64,000 nt of DNA from the NCBI GenBank assembly GCA_020086605.1, contig JACBWW010000050.1:273647-337646 (forward strand), written 5' to 3'. Position 1 is the first letter of the stretch. Every line of letters starts with the position of its first letter. The notes below the pieces were generated by a model that saw only the letters and a program-made list of their open reading frames with translations, was not told the DNA's origin and did not search any database. A program made the translations under genes and the position numbers. This document shows, one piece after another, positions 33,501 to 48,500 of the stretch. The stretch is from Lanius collurio (Eukaryota; Chordata; Aves; Passeriformes; Laniidae).

Positions 33501-36500
33501 GTATTAAATTCTTCTTAATTTTTCAATACTTTCCCTTTGGGAGAATGGTGACTATCTTGAGGAGTGGTGGTGATTTGTCTGAGCAGACCAAAGATTAAAC
33601 CAGCTCTTTGCCTGCAAGTTCCTTCGCAAGCTTTCGCTGTTTTAAAATTGCCTTTTACATAGGTTTGAAGGTACTTTTTTTTTCCCCTCCTGAATGATGC
33701 TTTGTTTGAGTATACTTTTAAGATCTGTGGCTAGTGGTGGATATTAGGATTGAGAGATTATCCGAAGAGCTGTTGAAGCACTTCACTTTTAGACTCGGAA
33801 GTGGTAACTGGGTGAATTAGTTGCTTATAAAAGGATTTAATAGCAGTGCGGGAAAAGGGGGAGCTTTGTGTTTTCTCTGTGCTGGCACTCATCATCCACC
33901 TGGGCCTGGAGAACAAGCTCAGAGATCTCATAACCAGGCTTTACTGATTTTTTTAAATTTTATTTTCTCTTAAAGCTCATTTAAACATTATGTGGAGACT
34001 GTCCTATACACAGAAACTTGGCATAGCTCCATGTTTGTTTGCTATAGAGATAGAAATGGTTAAGAAAACTTTGTTTAGCAAATCCACCTTTTTCAGTTGT
34101 AAAACTGTCTGTTTCAAGGGACCTTGAAAGCTTGGTATGTTTTGGAAGGAAGAGGTTGATCTTTGAGAAGAGCTGATTACAAAAACCCAATTACTTTCTG
34201 AATTGCACTGTAATATATGACTGCTGCTAGACAGCACAATGATTTTCTTCTGCATCTTCATGCTCACAGATTTACCTGTTGAAATTCATCTTATTTCCAA
34301 AGCTTATTGGTATGTGACTGAAAAGGCTGGGAACAGCCTGGCTGTGTTTTCTCAAGAGCTAGGGGAGACTGAGCTGGAGGAACATAGATTACTTTTCAAC
34401 CAGCAAGTCTGGTGGAGGGTATGCTTGTGTTGGGCAGTGTGGTTTAAATTTGCAAGCTATTACTATCTAGTCACTTGGTTAACGAAGCAGTGAATAATTT
34501 GTGTACTTAATGCTCCTGGGAGATTGAAATTCTGTCCAAAGGCCCTGTCTTTCTGCAACATAAATTAGCATAAAAAGTAACCAGGCCTAGTTAGGTGTCC
34601 AGCTCATTAATACCTGAGGAAACAAAGAAGTGTGTGATCAGCATAGTGACTTCTGTATCAGTGGCCTTGACATGGATGAAAAATACTTTGTGTACAAATT
34701 TTTAGCTGCACTCTCTCTGACTTCCATATTTTGTGGGGTTTTTTATGATTCCTTTTTTTCTCCTGGTCGTATTTACTTACCGTCAGTACTTAGGGTTCTA
34801 GATAAAAGATGACTGAGAGAAGGAAGGAAATTCCACTCTGAAGTGGAGCTGAAGTGAGAGGTAGGAGGCTAAGCATGAATGGATTCTAAAATTCCCTTAA
34901 GGTCTCTTCCTACATGTTGTTCAGAGTAAACTCTACTTAGTCTAGCAGTATTTTACCAGAGTGATATTGCACTGTGAGTATAGGGAAAGCTGTTCCCTTA
35001 TCCTCAGCAAAATCAGTTATTCCAGGAAAATGCTCCCTGCTAAATTGTCAACACTGCCAAGTTCTTGACCCTCATCTCTACCATCATCACTGTCCTTCAG
35101 AAATCAGCAGCGCAGATCTGGATTTCTTTATACACTTGTTAAAAGAAATGTAAATTGCTGGATTTTAATGGACTGAAAATTGACTTTTTACTGCTATCCT
35201 TAGACTGGCAAAAAATAATTGAGATAAAAGTTCAAATAACTTCTTGTAAAAGTACCCCAGTGTGATCTGAAAGCTATTAGATCATTGCTAGTATTGATTT
35301 AAGACTTTCTTCTTGTCATCTGTGTGAAATCTAGATCTAATCGTAGGCCCATAGCTTTTTTTTTTTTTTTTTTTTTTTAATAGCAATGCTTTTCTTTGCA
35401 CTGGCATGTTTAGGGAGACCTGAAATTACACTAGACTGTACTTGAGCCTTTTTTTTGTGTGTTAAGAAAATTCAGCAAGTACTGGGGTGGTACTACGTGC
35501 TGGTAGTGAAAATGTTGGATGGGCTTAAAAATTAGGTTTTTTCCTGACTTGTAAAAGAAAGTAGAATATTTTTTAATTAAAAAGCTTGTTGAGGTTAAAT
35601 ACTACTCTTTTTTTTTGTAGTAATACAAATAATCTACAGCAAATATAGGATCATCACACCTTGGTGGAAGGAAGTCTGAGCATGCAACTTGTCCATGCAT
35701 TTGCAGTACTTGAAGTGTTCTTTTTTGGAAACTGGTCCATTCACTAAAACTGCTCTCCAAGTCTCCTTCTTGGAGACATCCAAGAAAGTTATCACTGTCC
35801 ATTTACTCATCCAGAGGGAGGCAGTTCTATCTGATATTGCTGCTTAACTTTTTATGTTAAAGCTTTTTTCATGACAGTGCCCCTGAGAGGCTTATGGATT
35901 TATTTGCAGTGACTCAGGCAGGCATGGCTGTTAGCCAACTCTTTGCAAACAGGAGGCAGTTGTTCCTCTTGCTGGAATGCATTGCCCTACGGAAGTAATA
36001 CCCACCTTGGAGTTTGGTCTGTGCCCTGTCATGTCTTACATAGTTTCTGAACCCTTTGCTCTTCTGCTTGAATGAGAAGAATGAAGAAGCTCTCCACAAT
36101 AGGGAAAAAAGCGGCCAAAGAGGGAACTGGGATTCAAACATGCATTTCTCACAGCTTTTGACTTCTGCAGTCAGATGTGACTCCAAAGATATCCATGTAG
36201 AGTTGAGAAGATGCAAGACTTCCCTCATAAAACTCGACCCAGAAGCTGGCACATAGGACGCCCAATGTTGTTAATTCCTCTGCTCCTAGGCCTCCTTCTC
36301 ACCCACCCCTCCTGTTTTAGCAAAACCAAAATTTGAATGTTATTTTGGATGATTGACTGCAAATGTCTCGCTTTACTCACTTGGATCTTGGCAATCATTT
36401 GTATTTCTTCTGCTTGTCTTGTGTCCATCTGCTGCCTTGCATTTAAGATGGAGTTCTTCATAAGCTTTTAATCTCTAACAACTCTTCCTTGCAAACTGAA

Positions 36501-39500
36501 AACATTGTAGAGCAAGGGTTTTCACTTTTAATTTAGTGTGAAGTTCTATAAGGAGAAGTTAAGGGTACAAGGCAGTGTCAGTGTTGCATATGTTTGTGAT
36601 GAACCAAGATCCTTCCTTCACTGGTCCACTGCATTTGCAACGTTGCCTTAACAGGGACAGACCCTGGGTTTGACTCATTTTCTCCTTTCAGAGGCTCTTG
36701 CAACTGCTGAATCTCCTGTTTTGTCTATAAATTTTATGTCATTGAGGTAGAGACCCAGCATGAAATGCATTGTGCCAAAAGAAGACATCTGTCTTACTGT
36801 GGCTGACGTTTGCTGTTGAGGGTTTAAAATTGGGTTTTGGGGTTTTTTGCCTATGAGTGCAAGTTTTGCCCTATTAATTCTTTTAAGGATGAGGACTGAT
36901 ATTCATTTGATATCAGAAGTTTACTGGGAAGTGATAAACTTTAAAAAATAGTTATCTGATCAGACCATCAAGGAAGCAAACCTCTAGAATTTGTACCATT
37001 TGGTATCTTTAGGATTTTGCTCCATTTCTATTGCACTGTTGTACAGATCTTTTTTAGAAGTGATACTGTGAAGATTAACATTTGGGGTTGTGTTATGGTA
37101 GCTTTCTGTGACTCCTTAGTGACGTACCTGTCTAAGCAGATATAGAGGAGCAGAGACATGGAATACTGTGGAGGCTTGGAAGTCTGGGGTGTTGGAGAGG
37201 CCAAACCCTTGTTGCCGAGCCTCAGCAGTAGATTGAAGAGCATGATGCTCTTCAGCTTTCTTGGGGTGTCTATAGATCGAAGGACCACAGGTAGGTTGGT
37301 TTGGGTTTGACTTGTCACTAAGTTAAAGAATTTAGTGAAAACAAAGCCTTGAGAGCACTGTATTGTTAGAGACTTCACAGAGGCAGAGGCTTTACAGATA
37401 GGTCTAAGTGGCTGGTTCTTCCCCTTCCCTAAAAAATACTATCAAAAGTATCAGCATGCAAACTAAGGACCCTGAAAGGAGAGGGAAAAAGAATTTGCTT
37501 GACCTCTGTTTCGTGGGCTTCTACTGATGGGTGACAAATTACTTGAAGTTTTAATGCATGGTGTTTTACATTACTAACAGTTATGACAGTTTACATCTAA
37601 TTTCAAAAAGAGCTTTTTCATTACCTAGGGATTCAGCATTTTTAAAATTAATGTTACTGCCTTAGTAGTACTAATTAGAAAATGAATTTTTAAGTTTTTC
37701 TCCTGGGAAAAATATCTTCTCTCTGGTAGAATTCCTTTAGGCTTCACAGCGGTATAGTGTGCCTGGAGAAAATCTCATCACTTGGCATTTAGTGCAGATG
37801 GTTGAAATCATTTTCTGTGCAATCACCCTCTTTTGGGCAATCTCTTAAGGAAATCCCAGGATGTTCTGCTTGAAGAATGTGTGCAGGATTGGGGAGGGTG
37901 TCATGTGATCTAAGAAGCTGTGGCATGTGCCTCTTAACGCAGGGCTCGGGCATGGGAGGTTTGTCCTCCTGTGTGCACAATGGTCTTTGGAATTTGTTGG
38001 GAGGCTCTGAACCATCTGGGAATGAAATACGTTTCTTTGCATAGGTTCCACCAGGCTGCTCAGGCTTTGCAGCACAGCTGCCTCTCTGCTCTGCTGCTAA
38101 CAAGGTGAATTAATTGTACATCTGGAATTCCCAGGGTTCCATTGCATTCCTGCCACTGGGAACCAGGCACTAACATTCAGCTTCATAGCAGACTGTATGG
38201 CCCAAGTTTCAACACCACCACATAAGCTCAGCAAATTAGAAGTTCCCGCAGAATGGCTTTTAAATGCACTAGTGGTTTTTTTTTTTTTTTGTATATGCTG
38301 AGGCTGTTGTAGGAAAGCACTTTTTCCAGGAAACTCATTTGACATTATACTGTCTCAGCCGTATCCCAGGTGTTTGGTCACTTCAGCAACTCCATTGCTC
38401 CCTTCTTCTCAATCCTTTCTTTACAAAGCAGAAAAGTAATGTCTCAGTCTGGAAATCATGTCCCTCATACAAAACAGTAAGAAAAGACTGTTCATGTCCC
38501 CGTTCTTTTTATTTTTCACAGTTTTCTCTGTTCCTGGATGAGCAGCCTTTAGCCTGTGGAACAAATTTTGATCTACATGTAGCTTTCCAGATCGAGTTCT
38601 CGTGTGGATACATTTAGATGTTTTGGAGCCTGATGTGAAGCAGATCTGGCTCTGTTCTCTAATCTGTCCATTAAATCAAGAGCTGCAAATTTTGCATCTG
38701 GAAGTATCAAGAAGCCTGGTTTTAGCATCCAATTTTTTTTTTTTTTTCATAGTGTTCCAAAATAATCTAACAGAATTGCTTCTGTCCATTTGTGCTAAGC
38801 CATGCTACCTTCTCAAGTACTTGTGTTTTTTGGCTAAACTCTTTTCTTAGAAATAGTCACTGCATTTAGTAGTAGTTTGTCCTTCATGTGTCTCAAGATG
38901 GGATGTGTGTGTGAACATGAACTCACACACTTGCGTGTTTAATGCACCTTTGCGACTTCAACAAGCGCTGGCAGTGTGTACAGGTTGTTCTCCAGAGGCA
39001 AAGTTGAAGGCATATGATGACTGTTACCTGTGAGTTGGGGACTGGAGTGCAGTTCTTTCTCTGCTTCAGTAAAAATTTGGAAGAGCTTTGCTTCTGACTT
39101 TCCAAAACATATTTGAAACATAACTCAGTGGCAAGCTTTGTTTTGGAAATGGCCTTGCTCCAGCAATGGCTTTGTCAAGTCTGTTTATCCCAATTTCTTC
39201 CCCAGCTTAATAGGCTGAGAAAGTAAAACCATTGTGCATGTGGGTGGTTGAAAATGGGCTCTATGGATATTGCTGCAATTTATGTTGCATAAATAATGGT
39301 AGCTTGTAATTGACTGAAAATGCATTAAAAGTTAGCATGAAGGCAGGTCAACCACTGCTTAAAATCCATCTCTGGAGTCTGTTGGGAGGAGGGGAAGATG
39401 GAGAGGCAGGGGATGTACAAACTGCAGAGTTAAACAGCACGATTCAAATGTGCTCAAAGTTAGTTTTCTTAAATATTTACTGAAGAGGGCAAAACTTAAG

Positions 39501-42500
39501 AAAAGAAAGCTGTTGCGTCTGTATCAGGCCAGGTGATGGATGCTCAGCAACAGTATTATTACCAAATAACAGTGCTGTTAATTATGGCCTGTCTGAAAAA
39601 AAAAATCTGGAGCTGGTGAGTGGGAGTTGGAAAGGCTGGAGTGGGAGTAAAATATCAAAATTTCAGAGAATTCAGCATTCTGCGTAGGGAACATTTCTGG
39701 CCTTTCTGTGGCTGTACTGCCAGCAGAGTGTGAGTCAGTCTGGTGGATCGTGTTACTCCCAGAGCTGCTGAACTTGCTGCTGCTTAGAGCATTCGTTGTA
39801 TATAGACATATCACTTAATTTGTTCTTAATTAAGCTTAACAGTACAAGCTGTGTGTTTTTGATATCTAATTCAGATAGGAGCAAAGCCAGGTGTTGGAGC
39901 TGTTGCAGGCTGTGTGCATATGTGGGTCAGGAGTGAGTGGAGAGAGTGCTGCCTTTTGACAGGAGAAAGAGCTTCAAAATGTTAATAGAAATTAGTGGCT
40001 GATTATCATAAGTGATGGAGCCATTGAACTGGTGGAGGAGCAGCACTCCAGTGGGAGCTGGTGTGCCCACCTCCAGGGGTTCAGGGCCTGGAGCGGAGGG
40101 CATCTCACCCACACGTATGGGCACCATCCAGAATAATTTTCATGCTGCCTTTGGTCAAGACATCTTTGTCTCTGGTTATCTGGGTTTGCTGAACTTCTGA
40201 AACTGAAGCATCACACATGCTTTGACTTTGAGTGTGCTGGTTGAAAGAGCAGGGGGAGGACATTGAGCTGCTAGAGGGTGAGGCTCCTGGGAGGGCATAC
40301 AGAAGGAAAACAGGCCTCAGGAAAACCTGCTGACATTCCTTCACTAACAACATTCACAAAATGCTTTTTTTTTTTATTTTTTTTCCTCTCACAAGTCAAT
40401 AAGCTCTACTTGTCCTTTAAAGAAACAGTTTCACAATTCTCACCAGATTATCTGGTATTACATTTCTTGCAAGGTACTGCACTACAGTCCAATAAACTTA
40501 TTCTTTTTTTACAAGAACTCATTCAGCCAATTGGCCAAATACCATATTTAAAGAAGCTGGGACCACTGTTTTCTTCAGCTATTTAAACTTTTGGAGTTTA
40601 AAAACAGTTTTTAGTCTCTTTCTTCTCAGTCATTGTTCCAGCCCCACATCTCCACCTCTGAAAAGGTACAGTTGGAGCTAAACATCAGGGGTACTCCCTC
40701 CGACACCTCCTATCGTCAAATTAAAATTTCTGAGGGTAAATTATTGAAATGAGATTTGCTCTTTAAGTTGAATACTATGAGTATGACTTGAAAGTAGGTA
40801 AGATTTGTTGCTTTTTTGTGATTCCTGTGGAGAGGTGGTCTTATACAAGAAACATTCATGAGAGATGCTTTCACATGTTGCCAAGAATCAAAGATGGGAA
40901 GTGTCCAATTTGATGGAAAGCTTTTTGGTGCATGTTCTCTGGCCTGCTGCTGCCACCAGCTCTGATCTTTGTGGAGCTGTGGTGGTGGTGGTTACTTGCT
41001 TCAGATTTTACTGGGTGGTATTTGTATCCCCAACATGAGAAAAACTCTTTGGAAAATGTAATCTTGCTTGGACACCAAGATCCCACAGTGACTTGGAATG
41101 AGTGGGAATTGTCAGTTTTCAAGAGTTGTTATTACTGCATTGTTGCTGTTGTCATTCGACTGTCAGTAATAAAAGGATGGTAATAACTGTGCATTCTTCT
41201 GCCAAGAATAAAAGGCAAAAGACAACTTTTTTTGTCTTTTCTGTATAAATAAATTTTTCTGATCAATTCTTTTTCCTTTTTTCTTTGCTTCTTGGGTAAC
41301 ACTCCTGTTTTGTGAGGGTAAGCTCCCACTTTCCTGTGTTCCTTCAGTTGTGGGAGTGACCTGTTTTCACCCATACGTATATGGGTCATAAAGGAGCTTC
41401 TGGAACCCTGATACAAGCAAATCAACTTTCAAAGGATCCCAACCCACAGTAACCCCAATTTGGCTTGTCTTGGTGCTGATACTGGTGGCAGGAAGTAGCT
41501 TTGCAGTCCAGAATCCAGGTATGTGAATGAGATGGAGCCCTCCCCAAAACAGCCCATGGCATCCTTACTCATCTGTGATCTGCTGTGCTTGCCAAGTATG
41601 AAGTGCCTTTTTAAAATGAACTTCTATTATTTGTGCTGAAAAAGGACTTTGAGGCTTCCTTTGCAGATAGGACTTTCCTGTTGGACATGAGATCTTCCCA
41701 ATCCCTAGTGAATAAACACAGCTGGCTGTTTTGGGAAATGAATTTAACATCTTTGCATCAAGGCTGTACAAATAAGGCATCAAGCTGTACTGAATTAATG
41801 GATAAGGTTTTCTGACTTTTACACTGACTTAGGAGTGATCAAATGAAAAAATGCATTTTTTGCAAGGCTGCCTTCAGCCCGGAGCAGGGGGAAATAAGCC
41901 TCCCCTCTTTGGAAACATGACTAAAACAAGCAGCCTCGATGACTTATCGATGTTGGATTACCATGCAATCATTTACTGGGCAGCCTTTTGCTGTCCGGAG
42001 CCGCCCACGTGCGGGAGTCAATAGTGCCTTTGTTTGGGAGCACTGGAAGAATGCATGATCTAATGGGGTGGTGGGAGTTTGGCTTTGTTCCAACCCGCTC
42101 CAGGCTGTGCTCATTCCTCCAGTGTCCCAAACACATTTCCTTCCTCTGTCCCCATCTTAGAATGGGCTCCCAGAAAAAGCAATCCATGTTTGTGTCTCTG
42201 TCAGGCTTTTTTAAAACCCCAGCACTAGTCTGTGGTAGAGATCCACATGCCAGAATCTTTGGTTTAGTGGGTCATGGTTTAAGAAAAGACTGTTAAAATC
42301 CTTCAGGCCTTTCTTGCTCATGATATATGTGCATAAATCTTGAGATTCTTCAGGTGAGGACAAGAAAAATAAACCTAAGATTTATTATTACTAGTTTGTG
42401 TTCCTATAAGGGCCACAACTAGGCATTTGAGAACTGTTGTCTGTGCTTCTGCATGGAGTTATTTCCCTAGTGGCATTCTTCAGAAAGCGGAAATCCTTCA

Positions 42501-45500
42501 CTTTCTTTTTTCAGATGCTGGATATTTTATTTGCTTGTGCAATACCAGTGCTCTCATCTTACTCCTCCTCTACAAATTTTCTCAGAAAAGCTAGGGTGTA
42601 GTTGTAAAGGATATTTTCTCTAGAGTTACAGAAGTTTCTTGGTTTTGGTCAGAAGTTTGGCTTTCGTGCACATGTGATGCAAGCAACATAACTTAGCACT
42701 TATGTGTCTTGCAGATGTTGGGCTGTTGTTTAACGAAAGTACTATACTCCTAAAGAACAAGTGTCTCAGGGTGTCTCTCATTCTCCTCCCCTCCTTATAA
42801 GGTTTGTCCTGCTCTTGTTGCCCATCTGCATGCTGAAAAATCCTATCTCATTCCATTAGATGGGATAACTCATTCTCCTTAAATATTGCCTTCTCATTTA
42901 GTGCCCCTGTGATCCAGGAGGGAAGGCTCTGGCAGGGTTTCTAGCATGATAGACTGAACAAAATACTGCAGTAGCTGAGAACTTGGAGTGGTCAGTTGGC
43001 TCAAGGTGTAGCAATTGGTCTTGAACAAGATCTTGTGAACTTGCTGGCATCTATCTGCTGACATCCAGGTTTCCCTGGATGCTACATACTGTAAGCTACA
43101 TACTGCTCGTGTGAAGTTGTGGGATCTGTGTGTCTGGAAGCATCAGAGCCAGTCTGTTTTGCTCATGGCTGGTCCAGCATTGTCCTGGGTGCTGGGAGAG
43201 CTGATGGTTAAGAAGGGCAGAGTAGAGGCAGGAATAAGGGTGAACAGCATCGAGCACATTTCGGTTTAGTAACTGGGAAAGCTGGCATCTCTTCCTGGGA
43301 ATAATGGGGAGACAGATCAAAAGAAAAGAGCAAAATGAAATGCCAATTGTAACTGATTGCTCTCTGCCCTGTCACTGTAAAATGGAAATGAAATCCAGTC
43401 AAAAAGTACTAAGTAGGCTCTATTTGTTACTGGGTTTGTTTTCAATTTTTTAAACCTTTACTAAGACATATGTTGTCAGCAAGTACCTGTGTGAGAAAAG
43501 CTGCCTTGAAACAGGAGCCAACCAAAAGAGAAACAGTAAAGTTTAACCATTTCATTACTGCCCAGTGGATTTTGTGGAAAACACATCTGCAAAGGTTTTG
43601 TTCTTTGCCCAATGCATCTTCTCAACTGGATTATTTTTTTCCTGGGCAGCAAAACTCAGTGGCTGTATGCAGGAGAGGTAGCATAGACTCTTCCCATGTG
43701 CAGGGGATTTGAGTGGATTGATAATGAAGGAGGCTGAGTATCCTCTGGGCTTATCTCACCCGGCCATCTGCTCACAATTCAACACTTGTAGTCAGTGTGC
43801 CAGCTGGTGGGACAGTTTTCCTGATGTGAAATATCCATCCGTTCTGAGAGGCCTGAATACAAGGAGGCCTTTTGTGTGTAGAATGAATTCTTAACTTCAG
43901 GGAAAAGGGAGGAGTTTCTAAAGATCTAAATGGCATTTGCTTATATGGGTTTTAGTGTGGCACATTTCCTAGTGGACCTTGGGATACTAAATTTGGCATG
44001 ACCCAGCTGAGGGAGGGCTGTAATTGCTGATGACAGCTGGCCAAGCCCAGCAATGTGAGCAGGTTGTTTGGGGCAGTATCCCCTGAATCAAAGTGTTGAA
44101 CTTTTTTAAAAAAAAGGGCTCTGTCAGTAGCCAAAAAAAAAGTAGTTCTTTTCCAGGGCAAGCGGCCACTTCTGCCACCTCTCCAGGCACCCAGGACTTG
44201 CTTGCTCTTTTGAATCTGTAATTGCAGTATTGCCTTGAAGGCTTATATGTATGTTTGCTTATAGTAGAGGAAGGTATTAAAGGTTTTCTGCATCATCCTG
44301 AATTGTCAGAGGGGGCTGGTTATTGTGTCACCTTGTCACTTGCTGGTGAACAGCTCCGTGCTTTGGAAAAGATGGATGCACTTTTGAAATGTGTGGCTCA
44401 TGATTTTGAGCTCTGGGTAGTTTAAAACACTTCAGGTTGCACTCGTGAAGCGCTGAGCCCATGGTCACTGGTTCCAGCATCTGGAGTTCCTCCTGCAAAA
44501 CAGATCTGCCACTTCTCAATACACGCAGGGAAATACTACCTGACACCTCACACTATCAGACAGTTTTAAGCCAAACTGAGATCCAAGTCAGTACTGGCTT
44601 CTAGGAACAGGAGAACAGTGTCTTTTTGTCTTCTAAATGTAATGTTTAAAACTGCCTTTCACCTGGTTATTGCTGTCACCATTTCTTAGCATAATAGCTG
44701 TCTATGTTTATTCAGCCTGGCAAGACATGAAAGCAACCTGGGCTGCTTACCTTTTCTAGAAAAAGGCTCTGCAACCTCAAAGAGCTGCCAGGTTGCTAAG
44801 CACAGCATTTATGTTCAGTGTGAACAGTGGGGAAACGCACTTCTGCACTGAGTCAGCTGGTCTTGGGTAAACTCCATTGTTCCAGCAGTATCTCCCCGGC
44901 AAGGCACCGCACAGCCTCTCTCTGTGCATTAACTGCATTCCTCTTTAATGCCATTAACTGCACTGCTCAAGTAGTTATGCTGCCAGCTACCATGAATGTC
45001 TTTCACGTGGATTGCTCAGTTGGGAGGGGTTTGGATACATTTTCTTGGCTTGCCATGTAAAAGTGGAGATGATAAAGGGAGGGTCCTTGCCGTTTAGCAG
45101 AAGGGGTTCCCATAGTAAGTGTTTTCATGCTGCCCAGAGTGCGGTTGGCATGTGCTGTGCCTTTAGCTGAGCTGGGGCTTTCACAAGGAACTGTGGGAGA
45201 CCTTGTCGAGAAGCAGGGATCATAATTCAGTTATAGTGGAGATTGAAAGAAGTAGTTCTTTTCTGGGGGCAAGCAGCCTGTGACCCGGCCTTTCATCTAG
45301 AGCAGAAAGTTGTGTGTGAGGGAAAGCACATGCTTGGCCCCCTCATCATTCCCAGGGTTTTTTGGAAGCATTTGCTCCCCAAAACCATCTTGATGAAGCC
45401 TAAACACAGGGTTTTTGCTTTACACCAGAGAAATGCAGTACTACTAAAAGAAAACTAACCACCCCAATTCAAAAGAGCAGGGTATTCCTGACAATTCAAC

Positions 45501-48500
45501 TGACACAGCATAATGACATGGCTTTCATTGTTGTCACTGGTTTATTTTTTATCCCCTCTTGACTCAGGGAATGGCCATTCTTGCCAGATGTTTTCCTATT
45601 TTCACTTGTCATTAAAGTTGCCCAAAGAAATCCCACCAAGGCTGACTTTCAGCCTTAGACTTTGCTTTATCTTACCATATGAGCTCAAAGAAAATTTCTC
45701 CTTAAGTTGGTGACACTTTTACTAGTCGTAAAACTATGATAGTAGTTGTGTTTTTTAGTTGCTCTCCATCCAAGATGTTGGTGAAATTCTGGGATAGGCT
45801 GCCAACTTGCAGGTCAACACTGGGGTATTTCTACAGAGGAAGGAGGAAGTATTTGCTTCCTGGGCCCCTTGCCTTTACTTGAAAAATATGTGAAGTCTGT
45901 TCTGGGTTTGTTTACCATGGACTTGAAAAAGATGTTTGTGCGTGTCCAGCCTGTTGGCTTGTGTCTGTCTTGAGTTCCTGTGTGTGCACGTTGTTCCTAC
46001 CTCAAGCATATTTTGTCTTCAGTGAGGAGCTAGCTCTCTTTGAGAACTCAGAGCCCATGTAGCAAGAGAAGGCAAGGAAGCCAGGAAAGCTGGGAGGGTC
46101 TGATTTGTACACAGGATGCCTGCTTCATGCCTTCATTGCCTGCTTCTTGCCTTCATTGCGATTCATGAGAAAAACACTCCCAAATACATGGAAACAGGAT
46201 TAATTTCTTGTCTTGGACCCTTTGCTGTGCTTCTGCTACTTTGGTTCCTCCCTCATGCCAGACAGTCTTTGGATGTGACATGCGTAATGCACGCTGGCCC
46301 CTGGCCTAATCACTGCGGGGCCTGCAGGGCAGAACTGTGGTTCGTGACCTAATTCATGGCTGTCAAGTTGTGCGTATGTTCTTTGAGCACACTCTGTTCT
46401 TGGTGCCTGGTGCCGTCAGGTCTGCTCTCACTTGTGAATGAGGTGAACACTTCAGCAAGTGCAAAGCCTCGTGTTAAAATTTAACACGGTACAGTTTGTT
46501 CATTTTACAAATTAAGGTTAAATCCGTGTGACTTCTACAGGCTGAAAAAACCCTTTCTCAATCAGCTGAAACTCTTGTAGTAGTGGGGTTTTTTGATCAA
46601 TGAAAGAACCAATGATGGCTGCAAGTTATGGTTAGAGCACCATTTTTCTTGGAAGTGATGTGAGCATAAAAGAGCATGGCAGGGACTAAACACTCGAGGT
46701 TTTATTCCAAACAAACTCCAAGTTGTTTTAGCAAGCTCCCTGCATGCTCCAGGGTGTCCTGATTGTACATAGTCTGTTTGCTGAAGTGGAGTAAGAACAG
46801 CTGGCACACAGCTGTATACCTCCTCCTGGGAACCCTTGGCCAGCCCCTTGGCCAGCATGGACAGCAGACGAAGGTGGCTGAGGAGTGTTGTGGTCATCCT
46901 GCATGGGGGTAGATGCTCAAGTCACTGGAGAAGGGTCATGACGGAGGATGATGGCTGACTGCCACAGACTGGTTAGGAGGGGAACAGAGAGCAAGGAGGT
47001 GGATTTTCTTTCATCCTTCTAGGAGATGGAGAGCTTGTAAATCATTGCACTCTGATCTGAAAAGTGCCTTGGTGACTTTAGGTGTGGGAAACTTAAATCT
47101 CGTTTTGTTTTTCCCAGGGAATGAATAGAAGAGGGCTGTAGTTGGTAGTTCAGTGCTGGAGGAAAACCTTTGTGAGCTGTAGAGATTGAGGTATTGTCTG
47201 TTTAAGGAGGATGCACTGGTACAAACCAGGCTCTACAGTGTGGCTTGTACCTCTCTGGTTAATACTGTTTCTCCCACACATATATTTGGGAGAAATATCA
47301 TCAGATGTCATGATTAACTTGGGACTGGCCTTAAATACGCACAAACTACTCATGGGTCTGATGTCTGTCATGTGTTAGGGATATATGTGGAAGAGAATTG
47401 CAGCTTCTAAAGTGTGTTTGGTTGCACAGAAGCTTGTAGGTTCTCTTTATTTATCTACTCAGCCTGCCTTCAACTTCTGCTTTCAGTTCCTTCACCTTGT
47501 CTTTGCTTGGAGATACAGTACCAGACTGGAAGAGATGCTTCTGGTGTTGCTGGACATGCTCATCCTTCTGGATAGTGCTGGGAGATGTTTCTTCAGAGAG
47601 AGAATTGCAGTGCAGCTCTTTCCATTCTTCTCAGTTTTGAGTCTTTCTCACGTATCTCCCCTCCTGCACAGGAAAAGCCTTTGACATCACGTATGTGCGC
47701 CTGAAGTTCCACACCAGCCGGCCTGAGAGCTTTGCCATCTACAAACGCACGAAGGAGGACGGCCCCTGGGTGCCCTACCAGTACTACAGTGGATCCTGTG
47801 AGAGCACCTACCACAAAATCAACCGTGGCTTCGTCCGCACTGGGGAGGATGAGCAGCAGGCACTCTGCACTGATGAGTTCAGCGACATCTCTCCTCTCAC
47901 TGGGGGCAATGTGGCCTTCTCAACGCTGGAGGGGCGTCCTAGTGCCTACAACTTTGACAACAGCCCTGTGCTGCAGGTATGTGTCAGTCAGGTCTGAGTT
48001 GAGTCTTGCTATTGAGTCACTGCAGATGGTGGCTTTGTGCCAACTGGGCTGCACTACAGCCCTTACTCATAGTGAAAGACCCTTTCACAGCTAAGTTGGG
48101 ATGGACAATCCACAGAGACGCTTTTGAAGGAAGAGTTGAACTCTGGAGTCTATTGATAGTAAGTTTATGGTACAAAAAAGCAAACCCAGTGGCATTAAGG
48201 GTGATTTGTCAGTAGGTATCATGGAAATCCAGAGGATGAATGTAAATCTCTGCCTGTTTAGAAAGCAGCTGTGGACATTCTGCTGTTGTTTCAGATACAA
48301 GGACAGAGGAAGGTAAGGTCTCAGTCCAGGTAATATTTGAGGCATCTGCATGTATATTTCAAGCAGAAAAAAAGTAAGAAATGTAAGATTCTTCTAAATA
48401 CATAAAGCATTACAGGAGTCCCTACCCTGTTCTCTTAAATGTGTGTTGAAACAGAGGAGTTTGATTTTATCCTTGGTATTTTTCTCTTACAAGTGGCTTG

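Noticed and set aside
37789..38103. 104-codon minus-strand ORF
   Set aside because: No recognisable motif, splice context or composition signal; length is within chance for a window of this size.
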